A stretch of DNA of 64,000 bases from Phytohabitans suffuscus (GTDB taxonomy: Bacteria; Actinomycetota; Actinomycetes; Mycobacteriales; Micromonosporaceae): NCBI RefSeq assembly GCF_011764565.1, contig NZ_AP022871.1:3224320-3288319 (forward strand), written 5' to 3'. The stretch's first letter is position 1, and every line of letters begins with the position of its first letter. Both the position numbers and the translations under genes were made by a program. The notes under the pieces were generated by a model. That model saw only the letters and a program-made list of their open reading frames with translations, was not told the DNA's origin and searched no databases. Shown here one piece after another: positions 52,017 to 60,506 of the stretch.

Positions 52017-53928
52017 GTGGTACGGCGGGCAACCGCGCTACTTCTCGCCATCCTGGTCGCGGCTGCCACGTCTGTGGTCTGGCCAACACCGACGTCCGCC
52101 GCGCCCGCCCCGGTCGCCCAGGCCCCGGCGACCTCTGCACAACCCAGGAATGGCAGGCCGACTTCCGCGCGTGCGTGGCCAAACTCGGCGACGTCGCGGC
52201 AGAGCGTAAGCAGTGCCTGAAGGCGCCGACACCTGGGACCCCGGACTCCGGGCTCGCGGGCTGGTTCGCCAGCCGCCCCGAGGCGTCCAAGATGAACGGC
52301 CCCACCGGGCTATACACCGACTATGGCTACGCCGGTTACAGCTACACCACGTACGACGTCGACAACGGCTGCCTCGCGACGCTGACCCATCCCGAGTACA
52401 AGGTCACGACCACCATCGCCAACGGCGAGTTCATGATCGCCACGGCGATCATCGGTGCCTCGAACGCTCTCCGCGAGCGGTCCTGGAGCCCCGAGTCGAT
52501 GTGGGGCTGGGCCGACCCGCTGGTCGAGCAGGCCACCAAGGCCGTCTACGAGAAGGTGTTCAGCGTCTTCGGCATCGTGACGCTCGGCGTCGTCGGGCTG
52601 TACCTGCTCTGGCGCTCCCGCCAAGCGGACATGAGCAACGCGATGACGACCGCTGGGTGGGCGGTGCTCGTCATGGTTGCGGTGACCGCTCTGGCGGCAT
52701 GGCCGGTGAAGTCGGCGAACGTCGCGGACGCGACGCTCGTGGGCACGTTGGGTGTGGTCCACGACGCGGTCGGGCCGCGCGCGAAAGACCGGCCGCCGGG
52801 CGAGTGCCGGCTGGGCAACCCGGAGGCGTGCACAGACCACCGCCCACCGGCGGTACGGGCCAGCGACACGGCGACCGAGACGATGCTCTACCGGAACTGG
52901 CTACGCGGCGTGCTCGGGTCGGCGGACAGCGAGACGGCCCAGAAGTACGGCGCGGCGCTCTATGACGCAAAGTCACTCAGTTGGCGGGAGGCCGAGCGCC
53001 TCCGGGCAAATCCGAAGGATCGTGACGCTACCTTCGCTGCCAAGAACGACCAGTGGATGAAGGTCGCTGAGCAGATCAAGAACGAGGACCCCGAGGCGTA
53101 CGAGTACCTCCAAGGCACCAAGGACATGGAGCGGATCGGTGCGGGGTTCATCGCGGTCCTCGCGGCTGTCCTGTTCGCCATGTTCGACCTGACCGCGTCG
53201 CTGCTTGTCCTGCTCGGGTTCCTGATCTTCCGGTGGGCGGTGATCGCCGCGCCGATCCTCGGCACCGTCGGGCTCATGCGTCCTGCCAGCGCGGGCTGCG
53301 CCGCCTTGCGAACGCCGTCGTCGCCGCCGTCTTCAACATCGCCATCTTCGGCACCGGTGCGGCGATCTATCTCTTCGCCGTTGACCTGATCATGAGTACG
53401 CCGACCCTGCCCGGCTGGTTGCAGGTAGTGCTTGTCTGGCTCTGCGGAGTCGTGGGCTGGCTCCTGCTCCGGCCGTACCGGCGGATCACCCAACTCGGCG
53501 GCAAGGACAGCAGCGCGGCGATCACGTCGGCCGGCTCGTGGCACCGCCGGTTCTTCCGGGACGTCCGGGAGGCGGCGAAGCTCAACGTCTCGGAGCCCGG
53601 CGGCACCACGGAGCCCCAGCTCGGCAAGCGTCGGCAGGTCGTGGTCGAACAGACCACGCTGCGGCCGGAGGCACGCGACGAGGACCCCTCGCACGCCAGC
53701 ACGACGCGTCCGGACGGCCACGAACGGGCGGACGAGGCGACCGCGCCGGAGCCGTCCCCGTCCCGCAGCACAAGGCCGGCGCCGTCGCGGACCCGCCGCA
53801 CGACCGAGTGGGTCGAGCCGGACCTGCCCGAGCGGCCCCCGTCCTACACGATCTACCGACCGGGCGGGGAGCCGAGCACCGAGCCGGCGCCAGCGCCGGC
53901 ACCTCGGGTACGCGCCGAGGCGAGGTGA
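52017..53928 (+). CDS. TrbL/VirB6-like polytopic membrane protein, frameshifted twice
   Basis: GTG 52017 has GGAGG six bases upstream and begins two bases after the VirB4-like stop. A signal peptide (ATALLLAILVAAATSVVWP) leads to an extracytoplasmic part and several membrane helices (VFSVFGIVTLGVVGLYLLW, MTTAGWAVLVMVAVTALAAW, GFIAVLAAVLFAMFDLTASL, IFRWAVIAAPILGTVGL, VAAVFNIAIFGTGAAIYLF, LQVVLVWLCGVVGWLLL). A charged cytoplasmic tail follows. One base appears missing in CCCC at 52123–52126 and one in GGG at 53294–53297; adding one at each yields about 637 continuous residues. The topology and position match the TrbL/VirB6 channel component of type IV secretion systems. Confidence 0.7.
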
Positions 53929-53934
53929 CGGGCA

Positions 53935-54483
53935 GTGCGCCGGGTCGCCCAACTTGTCGCGCGTGGGCTACTGCGTTCCCGTGTGGGGGTAGCGCTGGTG
54001 TTGGCGGTCGTCGTGCTCGGCGTGGTGGGGGCCGCGAAGGTCTTCTCGGGCTCGGCGGGGGCCGAGCCGGGGTTGAACGGCGCGCCGGACCAGCCGATCC
54101 TGACCGTCTCCGCCACCATCGCCAACGACGGCCTGGCGTCGCCCGAGCCGACGCCCTCACCGAAGGTCAGCCCGGGTACCGCCGTCCCAGCGACCGTGGC
54201 CGAGGCGTTCGGGCGGGCCTGGGTGAACCACCGGGACGTGACGCAGGAGGAGTGGTACGCCGGCCTCATCCCTCACTGCACGGAAACGCTGGCCGCGAAG
54301 CTGGCCGGCGTGGATCCCGCGGGCGTACCGGCCGAGCGCCTGACCGGTGAGCCGGTCCTGATCCCCTACGCCGACGAGATCGTCGACGCGACGATCCGTG
54401 TCGACTCCGGCCTGCTGCGCCTGCGCCTCACGGCGGTCGACGGTCGCTGGCTGGTGGACGGCATCGACTGGGAACGCGGATGA
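53935..54483 (+). CDS. VirB8/TcpC-like single-pass membrane protein
   Basis: A 182-residue protein with a short cytoplasmic N-terminus, one membrane helix (VGVALVLAVVVLGVVGAAKVF), a Pro-rich spacer (SPEPTPSPKVSPGTAV), and a C-terminal domain (AEAFGRAWVNHRDVTQEEWYAG, ETLAAKLAGVDP, LRLRLTAVDGRWLVDGIDW). The last part has the strand pattern of NTF2-like VirB8/TcpC domains of conjugation machines. It is 6 bp after the TrbL-like gene and overlaps the next gene by 4 bp. The assignment is by topology and context. Confidence 0.6.
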   Translation: MRRVAQLVARGLLRSRVGVALVLAVVVLGVVGAAKVFSGSAGAEPGLNGAPDQPILTVSATIANDGLASPEPTPSPKVSPGTAVPATVAEAFGRAWVNHRDVTQEEWYAGLIPHCTETLAAKLAGVDPAGVPAERLTGEPVLIPYADEIVDATIRVDSGLLRLRLTAVDGRWLVDGIDWERG

Positions 54484-55603
54484 CCGAGCCGCTTCTGGGT
54501 GGCGGCCATCGACCCGCGCGCCGGGTCGGCCTCGCCGTGGCGATCCTGGCCGCCCTCGCGCTCGTCTGTTGCGGCGGCGGCGTGGGGTCGTACCTGCTCA
54601 CCGGCGACGGCGGGACGGACGAAAGCCTCTTCAACAACGCCTTCGGGTGCGGCGAAGGCGGGGTCGTCGACGCGTCGAAGCGGATGCCGAGCGTCGGCGC
54701 CTACGGTGAAGCCCAGATCCGCAACGCGGCGATCATCGTGAACGTCGGCGCCGACATGCGGGTCCCGTTTCGCGGCTGGGTCGTCGCGGTGGCGACGGCC
54801 ATGCAGGAGTCGACCCTGTCCAACCTGCCCCACCTCGGCGCGAACAACGACCACGACTCGGTCGGCCTGTTTCAGCAGCGTCCCAGCCAGGGTTGGGGCT
54901 CGGCGAAGCAACTGCAGGATCCCAAGTACGCGTCCCGGAAGTTCTACGAGAAGCTGGTCACCATCGAGGGTGGCAGCAGATGGCGCTGACGGACGCCGCG
55001 CAGCGCGTGCAGGTCAGCGCATATCCGGACGCCTACGCGAAACACGAACCGATCGCCACCCAGATCGTCAACCTGCTGACCGGCGGCGCCGCGCGCGCGG
55101 CGGGCGACAGCACCGAGGCGCGCTGCGCCACTGGCGGTGAGGTAGCCGCCTCCGGCTGGACCGTGCCGGTGCGGGCCCTCATCGTCTCCGGCTTCCGCAC
55201 GGCGGAACGTCCCGACCACGACGGCGTCGATCTCGGCGCCGGCCGGGAGACACCGATCCGCGCCGCTGCGGCCGGCCAGGTGATCACGTCCCGCTGCGAC
55301 GTCGACCCATCCGGCCGCCTGTGCAACCGCGACGGCTCGCCGAGCACGCCCGGTTGCGGCTGGTACGTCAAGGTCCGTCACGCGGGCAACTTCGTGACCA
55401 TGTACTGCCACATGATCCGCCGTCCAAAGGTGACGGTCGGGCAGATGGTGGCTGCCGGACAGGAACTCGGTGACGTCGGAACGAGCGGCCATTCGTCCGG
55501 CCCTCATCTACACTTCGAGGTCTACGACTCCAGCAGGGGCGACAAGATCGATCCTGTTGACTTCATGCGGAACGTCGGCGCTCCTCTCGGCGGCAAACCA
55601 TGA
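54480..55603 (+). CDS. bifunctional lysozyme-like/M23 peptidoglycan hydrolase, frameshifted
   Basis: A membrane-anchored cell-wall enzyme. One N-terminal helix (VGLAVAILAALALVCCGGG) is followed by a lysozyme-like domain with VVAVATAMQESTLSNLPHLG (catalytic-type Glu) and DSVGLFQQRPSQGWG. After the GGG at 54969–54971 the frame changes; adding one G gives TIEGWQQMALTDAAQRVQVSA and a C-terminal M23 endopeptidase with HDGVDLGAG (metal His/Asp) and GPHLHFEVY (HxH). Type IV systems use such VirB1-like hydrolases to open the wall; two domains in one protein are typical of Gram-positive systems. It overlaps both neighbours by 4 bp. Confidence 0.8.
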
Positions 55604-56205
55604 GCCGTGAACACCGGCCGGATCCGTTCGCGGAGAGGTCCGATCGGGCAGTGCACCCGCCAAAGGCGATCACGCCAACTCCAGCGCTGACCCAGGACGA
55701 TCTCCGCGGCCGCAGGGTCATCGTCGGCGCCCCAGGGCTGGGCTGGCGATACGATCTGCGAGCCGACGAGAAGGTGGTGCAGGGAAGTCGCACCTACGTT
55801 CCGGTGATTCCTGAACAGGACTGGTACCGGGCGGAGTTGGAACAGGTGGAGGTCTTCGCCCCACTGGTTCCGGCAGAACGCGTGTGGATAGAGAAGCTCA
55901 CGGTCGCTCGGGAGGTCGGTGGGCCTGTCGATGGGAAGTCACGCCGCCTGGTCTCGCTTGATGCTCCTCCCGAGCAGCCCCCGATTCTGGCGACAGAGTC
56001 ACTGCGGATCGCCGGCCGCCGACTTGTTCAGGTGATCGACGGCGTCGAACGGCGTGATCTCCGCGCGGTCACCGAGGTCTACTCCAGCGCCAATGGCGAG
56101 ATTTGTATCAGGGTGGCCACGGAACTCGAATGGTATCGCTGGGTCTGGAGTGGGCAATATCCCAAGACGCTTGAGGTGCCTGCCCGCCTGCTATGGCTGG
56201 AATGA
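55600..56205 (+). CDS. hypothetical protein, last gene of the secretion-like operon
   Basis: A 201-residue soluble protein without signal peptide or membrane helix. Visible segments are LRGRRVIVGAPGLGWRYDLR, YVPVIPEQDWYRAELEQVEVF and VATELEWYRWVWSG. I recognise no family. ATG 55600 overlaps the preceding stop (ATGA), so it is translated with the secretion-like genes and may be a cytoplasmic accessory or immunity-type protein; that is a guess. Its codon use is visibly less GC-rich than the core genes. Confidence 0.65.
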   Translation: MSREHRPDPFAERSDRAVHPPKAITPTPALTQDDLRGRRVIVGAPGLGWRYDLRADEKVVQGSRTYVPVIPEQDWYRAELEQVEVFAPLVPAERVWIEKLTVAREVGGPVDGKSRRLVSLDAPPEQPPILATESLRIAGRRLVQVIDGVERRDLRAVTEVYSSANGEICIRVATELEWYRWVWSGQYPKTLEVPARLLWLE

Positions 56206-56210
56206 CGCAG

Positions 56211-56713
56211 TCAAACTAGCATGGCACCGCAGACACGCCACCCACTCTGATCGACTAAATCAAAGCGCCAGTTTTGGAGGTCTTTCTCGCTACCATCGGA
56301 AATGGTTCGGCTTATCTCAGTGGTGACGGTGGAGCGCCCTGACGATTCCTGGACACTCATCGCCCCCAGGAGACAACGATTCTTATCGAGTGTTGCTTCT
56401 CCCGCGCTTCTATCTCCTCCCTGAATGCGCGGATCGCGCCAAGGGCCGCGTCGTTGCTGCAGGTGTAGAGGTCTACTCGGACATCGTTGCGTTCCACCAG
56501 AAGGGCCCGCAGGTAGTTCGAGACGGCGACGTCGGGGGAGCTGCGGTCTGGTTCTGTGGCGTCGCGGTAGGCGACGAAGGCTACCCCCGCGCCGCCTGTG
56601 CACAGCAAGGCCAGTGTGCCGACGATCAGCATCAGGACCAGGCGGCCGACGCGGACGCGTGTGTTGCTGCCGCCCAAGGGGGTCGTTGGCGGGGAAGGGC
56701 GAGAAGCGTCCAC
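56211..56713 (-). CDS. small membrane protein with NTF2-like domain, frameshifted
   Basis: One membrane helix (VLMLIVGTLALLCTGGAGVAFV) is followed by DVAVSNYLRALLVERNDVRVD, LYTCSNDAALGAIRAFREEI and a strand-rich end. The frame is interrupted by a stop just after VVSWG. Adding one base in the five-base C run at 56363–56367 (plus strand) continues into SVQESSGRSTVTTEISRTIS and QNWRFDLVDQSGWRVCGA, giving a normal NTF2-like domain. It lies convergent with the end of the secretion-like operon (5-bp gap) and divergent from the FtsK-like gene. Small helix-plus-NTF2 proteins of this type accompany other actinobacterial secretion loci. Confidence 0.7.
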
Positions 56714-56913
56714 GCACCGAGGTTAGCTGCCCGTCCACATCGGCGCCCGAAGGCGAGGCCGCGGTGGGGCGGGATGCGTCACCAGTGGTAAGAGCGGACC
56801 ATTCGGGCATCGAAAGCTGTCCGAGCGGGGCGTGCCCGGCAACAGGCCCAACCGCGTCCGCTATGAAGGGGGGCGGCTGGGATACCGTCTCTGTCCGAGG
56901 GAGGTGAGCGGCT

Positions 56914-59466
56914 GTGCCGAACGCTAAAGCACGGCTGAGCCACGCCGCCGCCTTGCATCGGCAGGCCGCTGCCACCGCCGCGGCTGCGGCTGGGGCGCTG
57001 GAGCGTTTTCAACCTCCCCCGCCCGACCTGCGTGAGCAGCACGAGCTGGCCGAGCGGTTGCGTGCCGCGGCCGCGGCGCTGGTGCCGGGGTGGTTGGGGG
57101 CGCCGCTCGACGCGCAGTCGGAGGACACGCCGCTGGGCGGGCCGCGGCTGCCGCAGTTCGTGCGGGTGGGGATGGCGCAGCCGCTTGACGACGCGCGCTT
57201 TCCGGCGGTGGTTCCCCTGCTCGGGACCGGCCACCTGACCATCGGCGCGGACGCCCGGGATCCTCGGGTGGCCGGGCTTCTCCGCGCGTTGCTGCTCCGG
57301 CTGCTGGCGGCCTCGCCGGCCGGTTCGCTGCTGGTGCGCGCTGTGGACGCGGCGGGCGCCGGGCTGGTCTTCGGGCCGTTCGCGGCGCTGGCGGACGCCG
57401 GCCTGATGCCGCCGCCGGTCACCGACCGCGGTGGGCTGCGGGCCGTCCTGGCCGAGGCGGAGCAGTGGGTACGGCCGGCGCGACCGGCCACCGCGCGGCA
57501 CTCGCGGCGGGAGCGCACGCTGCTGCTCGCCATCGCCTCGCTGCCGGAGCTCACCGAGGGGGCCGACCTGGCGCGGATCGCCGCGCTGGCGCAGCACGGG
57601 CCGGAGGCCGGCCTGCACCTGATCGTGGCGGGGTGGCCGCCGCCACCGCTGACCGAAGACACCACGCGGCCGCCGCTGCCGCGCACCACGATGATCACCT
57701 TGCGCAACCCGTACGCGATCATTGGGGATCCGCCGGCCGCGCGATACGGGAGCAGCCTTGAAAACAAGGGGCTCAACGCGCCGGTCTTCCTCGACGAGGA
57801 TCCGCCTGCGCACCTCTTCGAGCGGGTCTGCCAGGAGCTCGCCGAGAGGTCGGCGACGCAGTCGCGGCTCACGCTCGGCGATGTGCTGCCGGAGGGCGAC
57901 CTGTGGGCCGAAGACTCCGCCGACGGGGTCGCGACCACAGTGGGGCATGACGGCGACACGGCCGTGACGCTCCAGTTCAACGACCTCACTCCACATTGGA
58001 TGATCGGCGGGCGGTCCGGCGCCGGCAAGACCGCGTTCCTGATCAACGTGCTCTACGGCCTCGGCTGCCGGTACTCGCCCGGCGAGCTGACCCTCTACCT
58101 GCTCGACTTCAAGGAGGGCGTGTCGTTCGCCGAGTTCGTGCCGAGCGCGCGCGACAAGACCTGGCTGCCGCACGCGCGGGCGGTCGGGGTCGAGTCCGAC
58201 CGGGAGTACGGCGTGGCCGTGCTGCGCGAGTTGGACGCCGAGATGACCCGGCGCTCCGTGGCGTACAAGCGAGCCGGCGTGACCCGCTTCAGCGACCTGC
58301 GCCAGCAGCGCGCCATGCCCCGCGTCATCTGCGTCATCGACGAGTTTCAGGTGCTGCTGACCGGCAGCGGCCCGCTGACCACCGAGGCGGTGGGCCTGCT
58401 GGAGTCGCTGGCCCGCAAGGGCCGGTCGTACGGCATCCACCTCGTGCTCGCCAGCCAGACCGCGCTGGGCGTCGAGGCGCTGTACGACAAGCGCGACTCG
58501 ATCTTCGGCCAGTTTCCGGTGCGGGTGGCGCTGCCCGGCGGCGGTGACGTGCTCGAGCCGACCAACGACGCGGCCGCCGGCCTGCCGCTCGGCACCGCGG
58601 TGGTCAACACCGCCGGCGGCCTCGGTGGCCCCCGCGGCGCGACCAGGGGGCACGAGCGGACCATCCGTTTCCCCGACCCACACGCCGACCGCGTCACGCT
58701 CGACGCGGTGCGGCGGCGGCTCTGGGAGGCGCGTCCGGAGACCTCTCGGGCACCGTCGGTGTTCGAGGGCTACGCCCACCAGTACCTCGACGAGGACCCG
58801 ACCTACCGCGCCGCGCTCGCGACCACGCCGGCCCGGCCGTCCGCGCTGGTCGGGCGGGTGATCGACGTACCGCTCTCCACCGCCGCCTTCCCGCTGGACG
58901 CCTCGCCCGGCCGGCACCTGGCCATCCTCGGGCCGAGCACCTACGGCGCCGACGTGCTGGACGCCGCCGCCCGCAGCCTGGCCGCCCACCATCCGGCCGG
59001 CTCGGTGCGCTTCGTGGTGTCCTCGCTGGTGGCCGACGGCGACGCGACCGCCCGCGCGCTCACCGACCATCTCGGCGAGACCCAGGTCGCCGAGCATGTG
59101 CACGCCAAGCGGCTGGGCCAGGCGTTCGAGGCGGACGAGCCGGCCTACCTGGTCGTCTTCGGCATGGACGCGATCGGCCGCGGGGTCCTGCCGAGAGATC
59201 TCCTGCGCGAGGGGCCCGGTCGCGGGGTGCACCTGCTCTCCTGGTGGCGCGGGCTGCGCCGCTTCACCGAGGAGGTGGGCGGCAGCGCCGCCCGCGAGGA
59301 GGTCGCGGGGATGGTCTTCCTCAACGTGCCCGGCTCCGAGGTGTCGCTCCTGCTCGGCCAGCAGGTCGACTGGCAGCCACGCCCCAACCGCGCGCTGCTG
59401 CACGACCGCCACGCCGACCGCACCACCGTGATCGTCCCCTTCGTCCGGCCGGAGCGCGACGAATGA
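56914..59466 (+). CDS. FtsK/SpoIIIE domain ATPase
   Basis: An 850-residue cytoplasmic protein with no membrane helix. An N-terminal Ala-rich helical segment (residues about 1–60) and a poorly conserved domain (about 80–340) precede a complete FtsK/SpoIIIE motor: Walker A GGRSGAGKT (about 365–373), LYLLDFKEGVSFAEF, Walker B VICVIDEFQVLL (about 471–482) and GIHLVLASQTALGVEAL. A C-terminal region with LAILGPSTYGADVLDAAAR looks like a second, degenerate P-loop domain, an arrangement reminiscent of EccC-type motors of type VII secretion. GTG 56914 follows GGGAGG by nine bases. It heads a three-gene unit with a coiled-coil membrane protein and a helical-hairpin protein. Confidence 0.8.
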   Translation: MPNAKARLSHAAALHRQAAATAAAAAGALERFQPPPPDLREQHELAERLRAAAAALVPGWLGAPLDAQSEDTPLGGPRLPQFVRVGMAQPLDDARFPAVVPLLGTGHLTIGADARDPRVAGLLRALLLRLLAASPAGSLLVRAVDAAGAGLVFGPFAALADAGLMPPPVTDRGGLRAVLAEAEQWVRPARPATARHSRRERTLLLAIASLPELTEGADLARIAALAQHGPEAGLHLIVAGWPPPPLTEDTTRPPLPRTTMITLRNPYAIIGDPPAARYGSSLENKGLNAPVFLDEDPPAHLFERVCQELAERSATQSRLTLGDVLPEGDLWAEDSADGVATTVGHDGDTAVTLQFNDLTPHWMIGGRSGAGKTAFLINVLYGLGCRYSPGELTLYLLDFKEGVSFAEFVPSARDKTWLPHARAVGVESDREYGVAVLRELDAEMTRRSVAYKRAGVTRFSDLRQQRAMPRVICVIDEFQVLLTGSGPLTTEAVGLLESLARKGRSYGIHLVLASQTALGVEALYDKRDSIFGQFPVRVALPGGGDVLEPTNDAAAGLPLGTAVVNTAGGLGGPRGATRGHERTIRFPDPHADRVTLDAVRRRLWEARPETSRAPSVFEGYAHQYLDEDPTYRAALATTPARPSALVGRVIDVPLSTAAFPLDASPGRHLAILGPSTYGADVLDAAARSLAAHHPAGSVRFVVSSLVADGDATARALTDHLGETQVAEHVHAKRLGQAFEADEPAYLVVFGMDAIGRGVLPRDLLREGPGRGVHLLSWWRGLRRFTEEVGGSAAREEVAGMVFLNVPGSEVSLLLGQQVDWQPRPNRALLHDRHADRTTVIVPFVRPERDE

Positions 59467-59504
59467 GGACCTACCACGAAACCCGGCCGGAGCGCGACGA
59501 ATGA
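59463..59504 (+). CDS. 13-codon micro-ORF 1 in the junction repeat
   Basis: ATG overlaps the FtsK-like stop (ATGA) and encodes MRTYHETRPERDE before a TGA that overlaps the next ATG. It arises from the tandem duplication and may simply pass ribosomes along to the 59539 gene. Whether the peptide matters is unknown. Confidence 0.3.
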   Translation: MRTYHETRPERDE

Positions 59505-59542
59505 GGACCTGCCACCAAACCCGCCCGGAGCGCGACGGATGA
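59501..59542 (+). CDS. 13-codon micro-ORF 2 in the junction repeat
   Basis: Same structure as the preceding micro-ORF: ATGA overlap at both ends, encoding MRTCHQTRPERDG. Its stop overlaps the start of the 59539 membrane protein gene. Confidence 0.3.
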   Translation: MRTCHQTRPERDG

Positions 59543-60183
59543 GGACCAACGACGAAGCCTGGAACGAGTACGTGACCGCCGCCCAGCGCCTCGACGCGGT
59601 CCGGCGGGGCGTGGCGGCCGTCGCGGGCGAGCAGACGCAAGCGGCGCGGGCCGCACACGAGGAGCTGGCGGCGGTACGCGCGCGGCTGGCACCGCAGCGC
59701 GCCAAGCTGCTGGCGCAAGGGGTACCCGATGCCGCGCTGCAGCCCTCGCCGGCGGAGGTGGCCGGTGCCGCGCAGGCCATGGCGCCTGGACCGCAGGCGG
59801 TGCTGGCGGCGCTCCGGCATGCCCGCGCCACCGCGAACGCCGCGGACGAGACCGAGCTCGGCCGGCGGCCGGTCGGCCCGCGCGGAGACACGCCGGCCTG
59901 GCTGCGCAACCTGATCGTGTACGGGCCGTTCGCGGTCGTGGTGCTGATCGTGCAGGTGGCGCTCTACCTGACGGCCGACACCGACCTGGTGCTCTTCGCC
60001 GTCCTCTGTGGACTGACAATGCCCGCGGCCGCGTTCGGGCTGGGCTGGCTCACGATCGGCATGGCCTTCGTCCCGCCGCCCGGTGAAAAGATCGACCGCA
60101 CGCCGATCTTCGGAGTCGCGGTGTGCTTCGCGCCGATCGTCGCCACCTGTATGGGCGTCGGCCTGCTCAACCTGGTGAGATAG
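59539..60183 (+). CDS. coiled-coil protein with three C-terminal membrane helices
   Basis: A 214-residue protein. The first 110 residues are strongly helical and Ala/Arg/Glu-rich (VTAAQRLDAVRRGVAAVAGE, AARAAHEELAAVRARLAPQR), predicted coiled coil. Three membrane segments follow (LIVYGPFAVVVLIVQVALYL, LVLFAVLCGLTMPAAAFGLG, IFGVAVCFAPIVATCMGVGLL). No family is recognised. Its start is linked to the FtsK-like gene through the ATGA micro-ORF chain and its stop lies 5 bp before the next ATG, so the three genes form one unit. It could be the membrane platform for the ATPase. Confidence 0.7.
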   Translation: MRTNDEAWNEYVTAAQRLDAVRRGVAAVAGEQTQAARAAHEELAAVRARLAPQRAKLLAQGVPDAALQPSPAEVAGAAQAMAPGPQAVLAALRHARATANAADETELGRRPVGPRGDTPAWLRNLIVYGPFAVVVLIVQVALYLTADTDLVLFAVLCGLTMPAAAFGLGWLTIGMAFVPPPGEKIDRTPIFGVAVCFAPIVATCMGVGLLNLVR

Positions 60184-60188
60184 GCACC

Positions 60189-60449
60189 ATGCCGAGTGTC
60201 GAAGAGGTCAAGGCGCAGGTGGCCGCATCGGTCGACCAGACCGGCCGGGCGATGGCCAGCCTGCGCGGCGTGACCGACCAGCTCGACGAGGCGCTCGCGC
60301 GGCTGCGGCTGACCGCGGTCGGCGCGGTGCACCCGACGGTGCTCGACGCGATCTCCCGGCTGGAGCAGGCGAAGCAGCGACTGGACGAGGCGCAAACCCT
60401 GGCCCGCGGCGCCATGGACGCCGCCGACAGGTTTCGCGCGATCATCTAG
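60189..60449 (+). CDS. 86-residue helical-hairpin protein
   Basis: A small protein made almost wholly of two amphipathic helices (about residues 3–43, VEEVKAQVAASVDQTGRAMA then LRGVTDQLDEALARLRL, and about 52–84, VLDAISRLEQAKQRLDEAQT). They are joined by a short turn VGAVHPT. Size and hairpin layout recall WXG100/ESX-type substrates, but there is no W-x-G in the turn. It has no signal peptide. As the last gene after an FtsK-type motor it could be a substrate or adaptor; this is inference. I cannot name a family with certainty. Confidence 0.65.
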   Translation: MPSVEEVKAQVAASVDQTGRAMASLRGVTDQLDEALARLRLTAVGAVHPTVLDAISRLEQAKQRLDEAQTLARGAMDAADRFRAII

Positions 60450-60506
60450 CGGGCTTCCGGCTTCGGCCTCCAGGTCTGGCAAAGATCCAAACATAGAGAG
60501 CCTTGA

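Larger units (their letters stand above)
59451..59549 (+). repeat. three tandem copies of a 38-bp stop/start junction
   Basis: Copies begin at 59451, 59489 and 59527 with GGAGCGCGACG(A/G)ATGAGGACC; the third is partial. Each copy contains ATGA, and the 38-bp period shifts the frame by one base per unit, so every copy presents a stop overlapping a new ATG. Confidence 0.85.
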
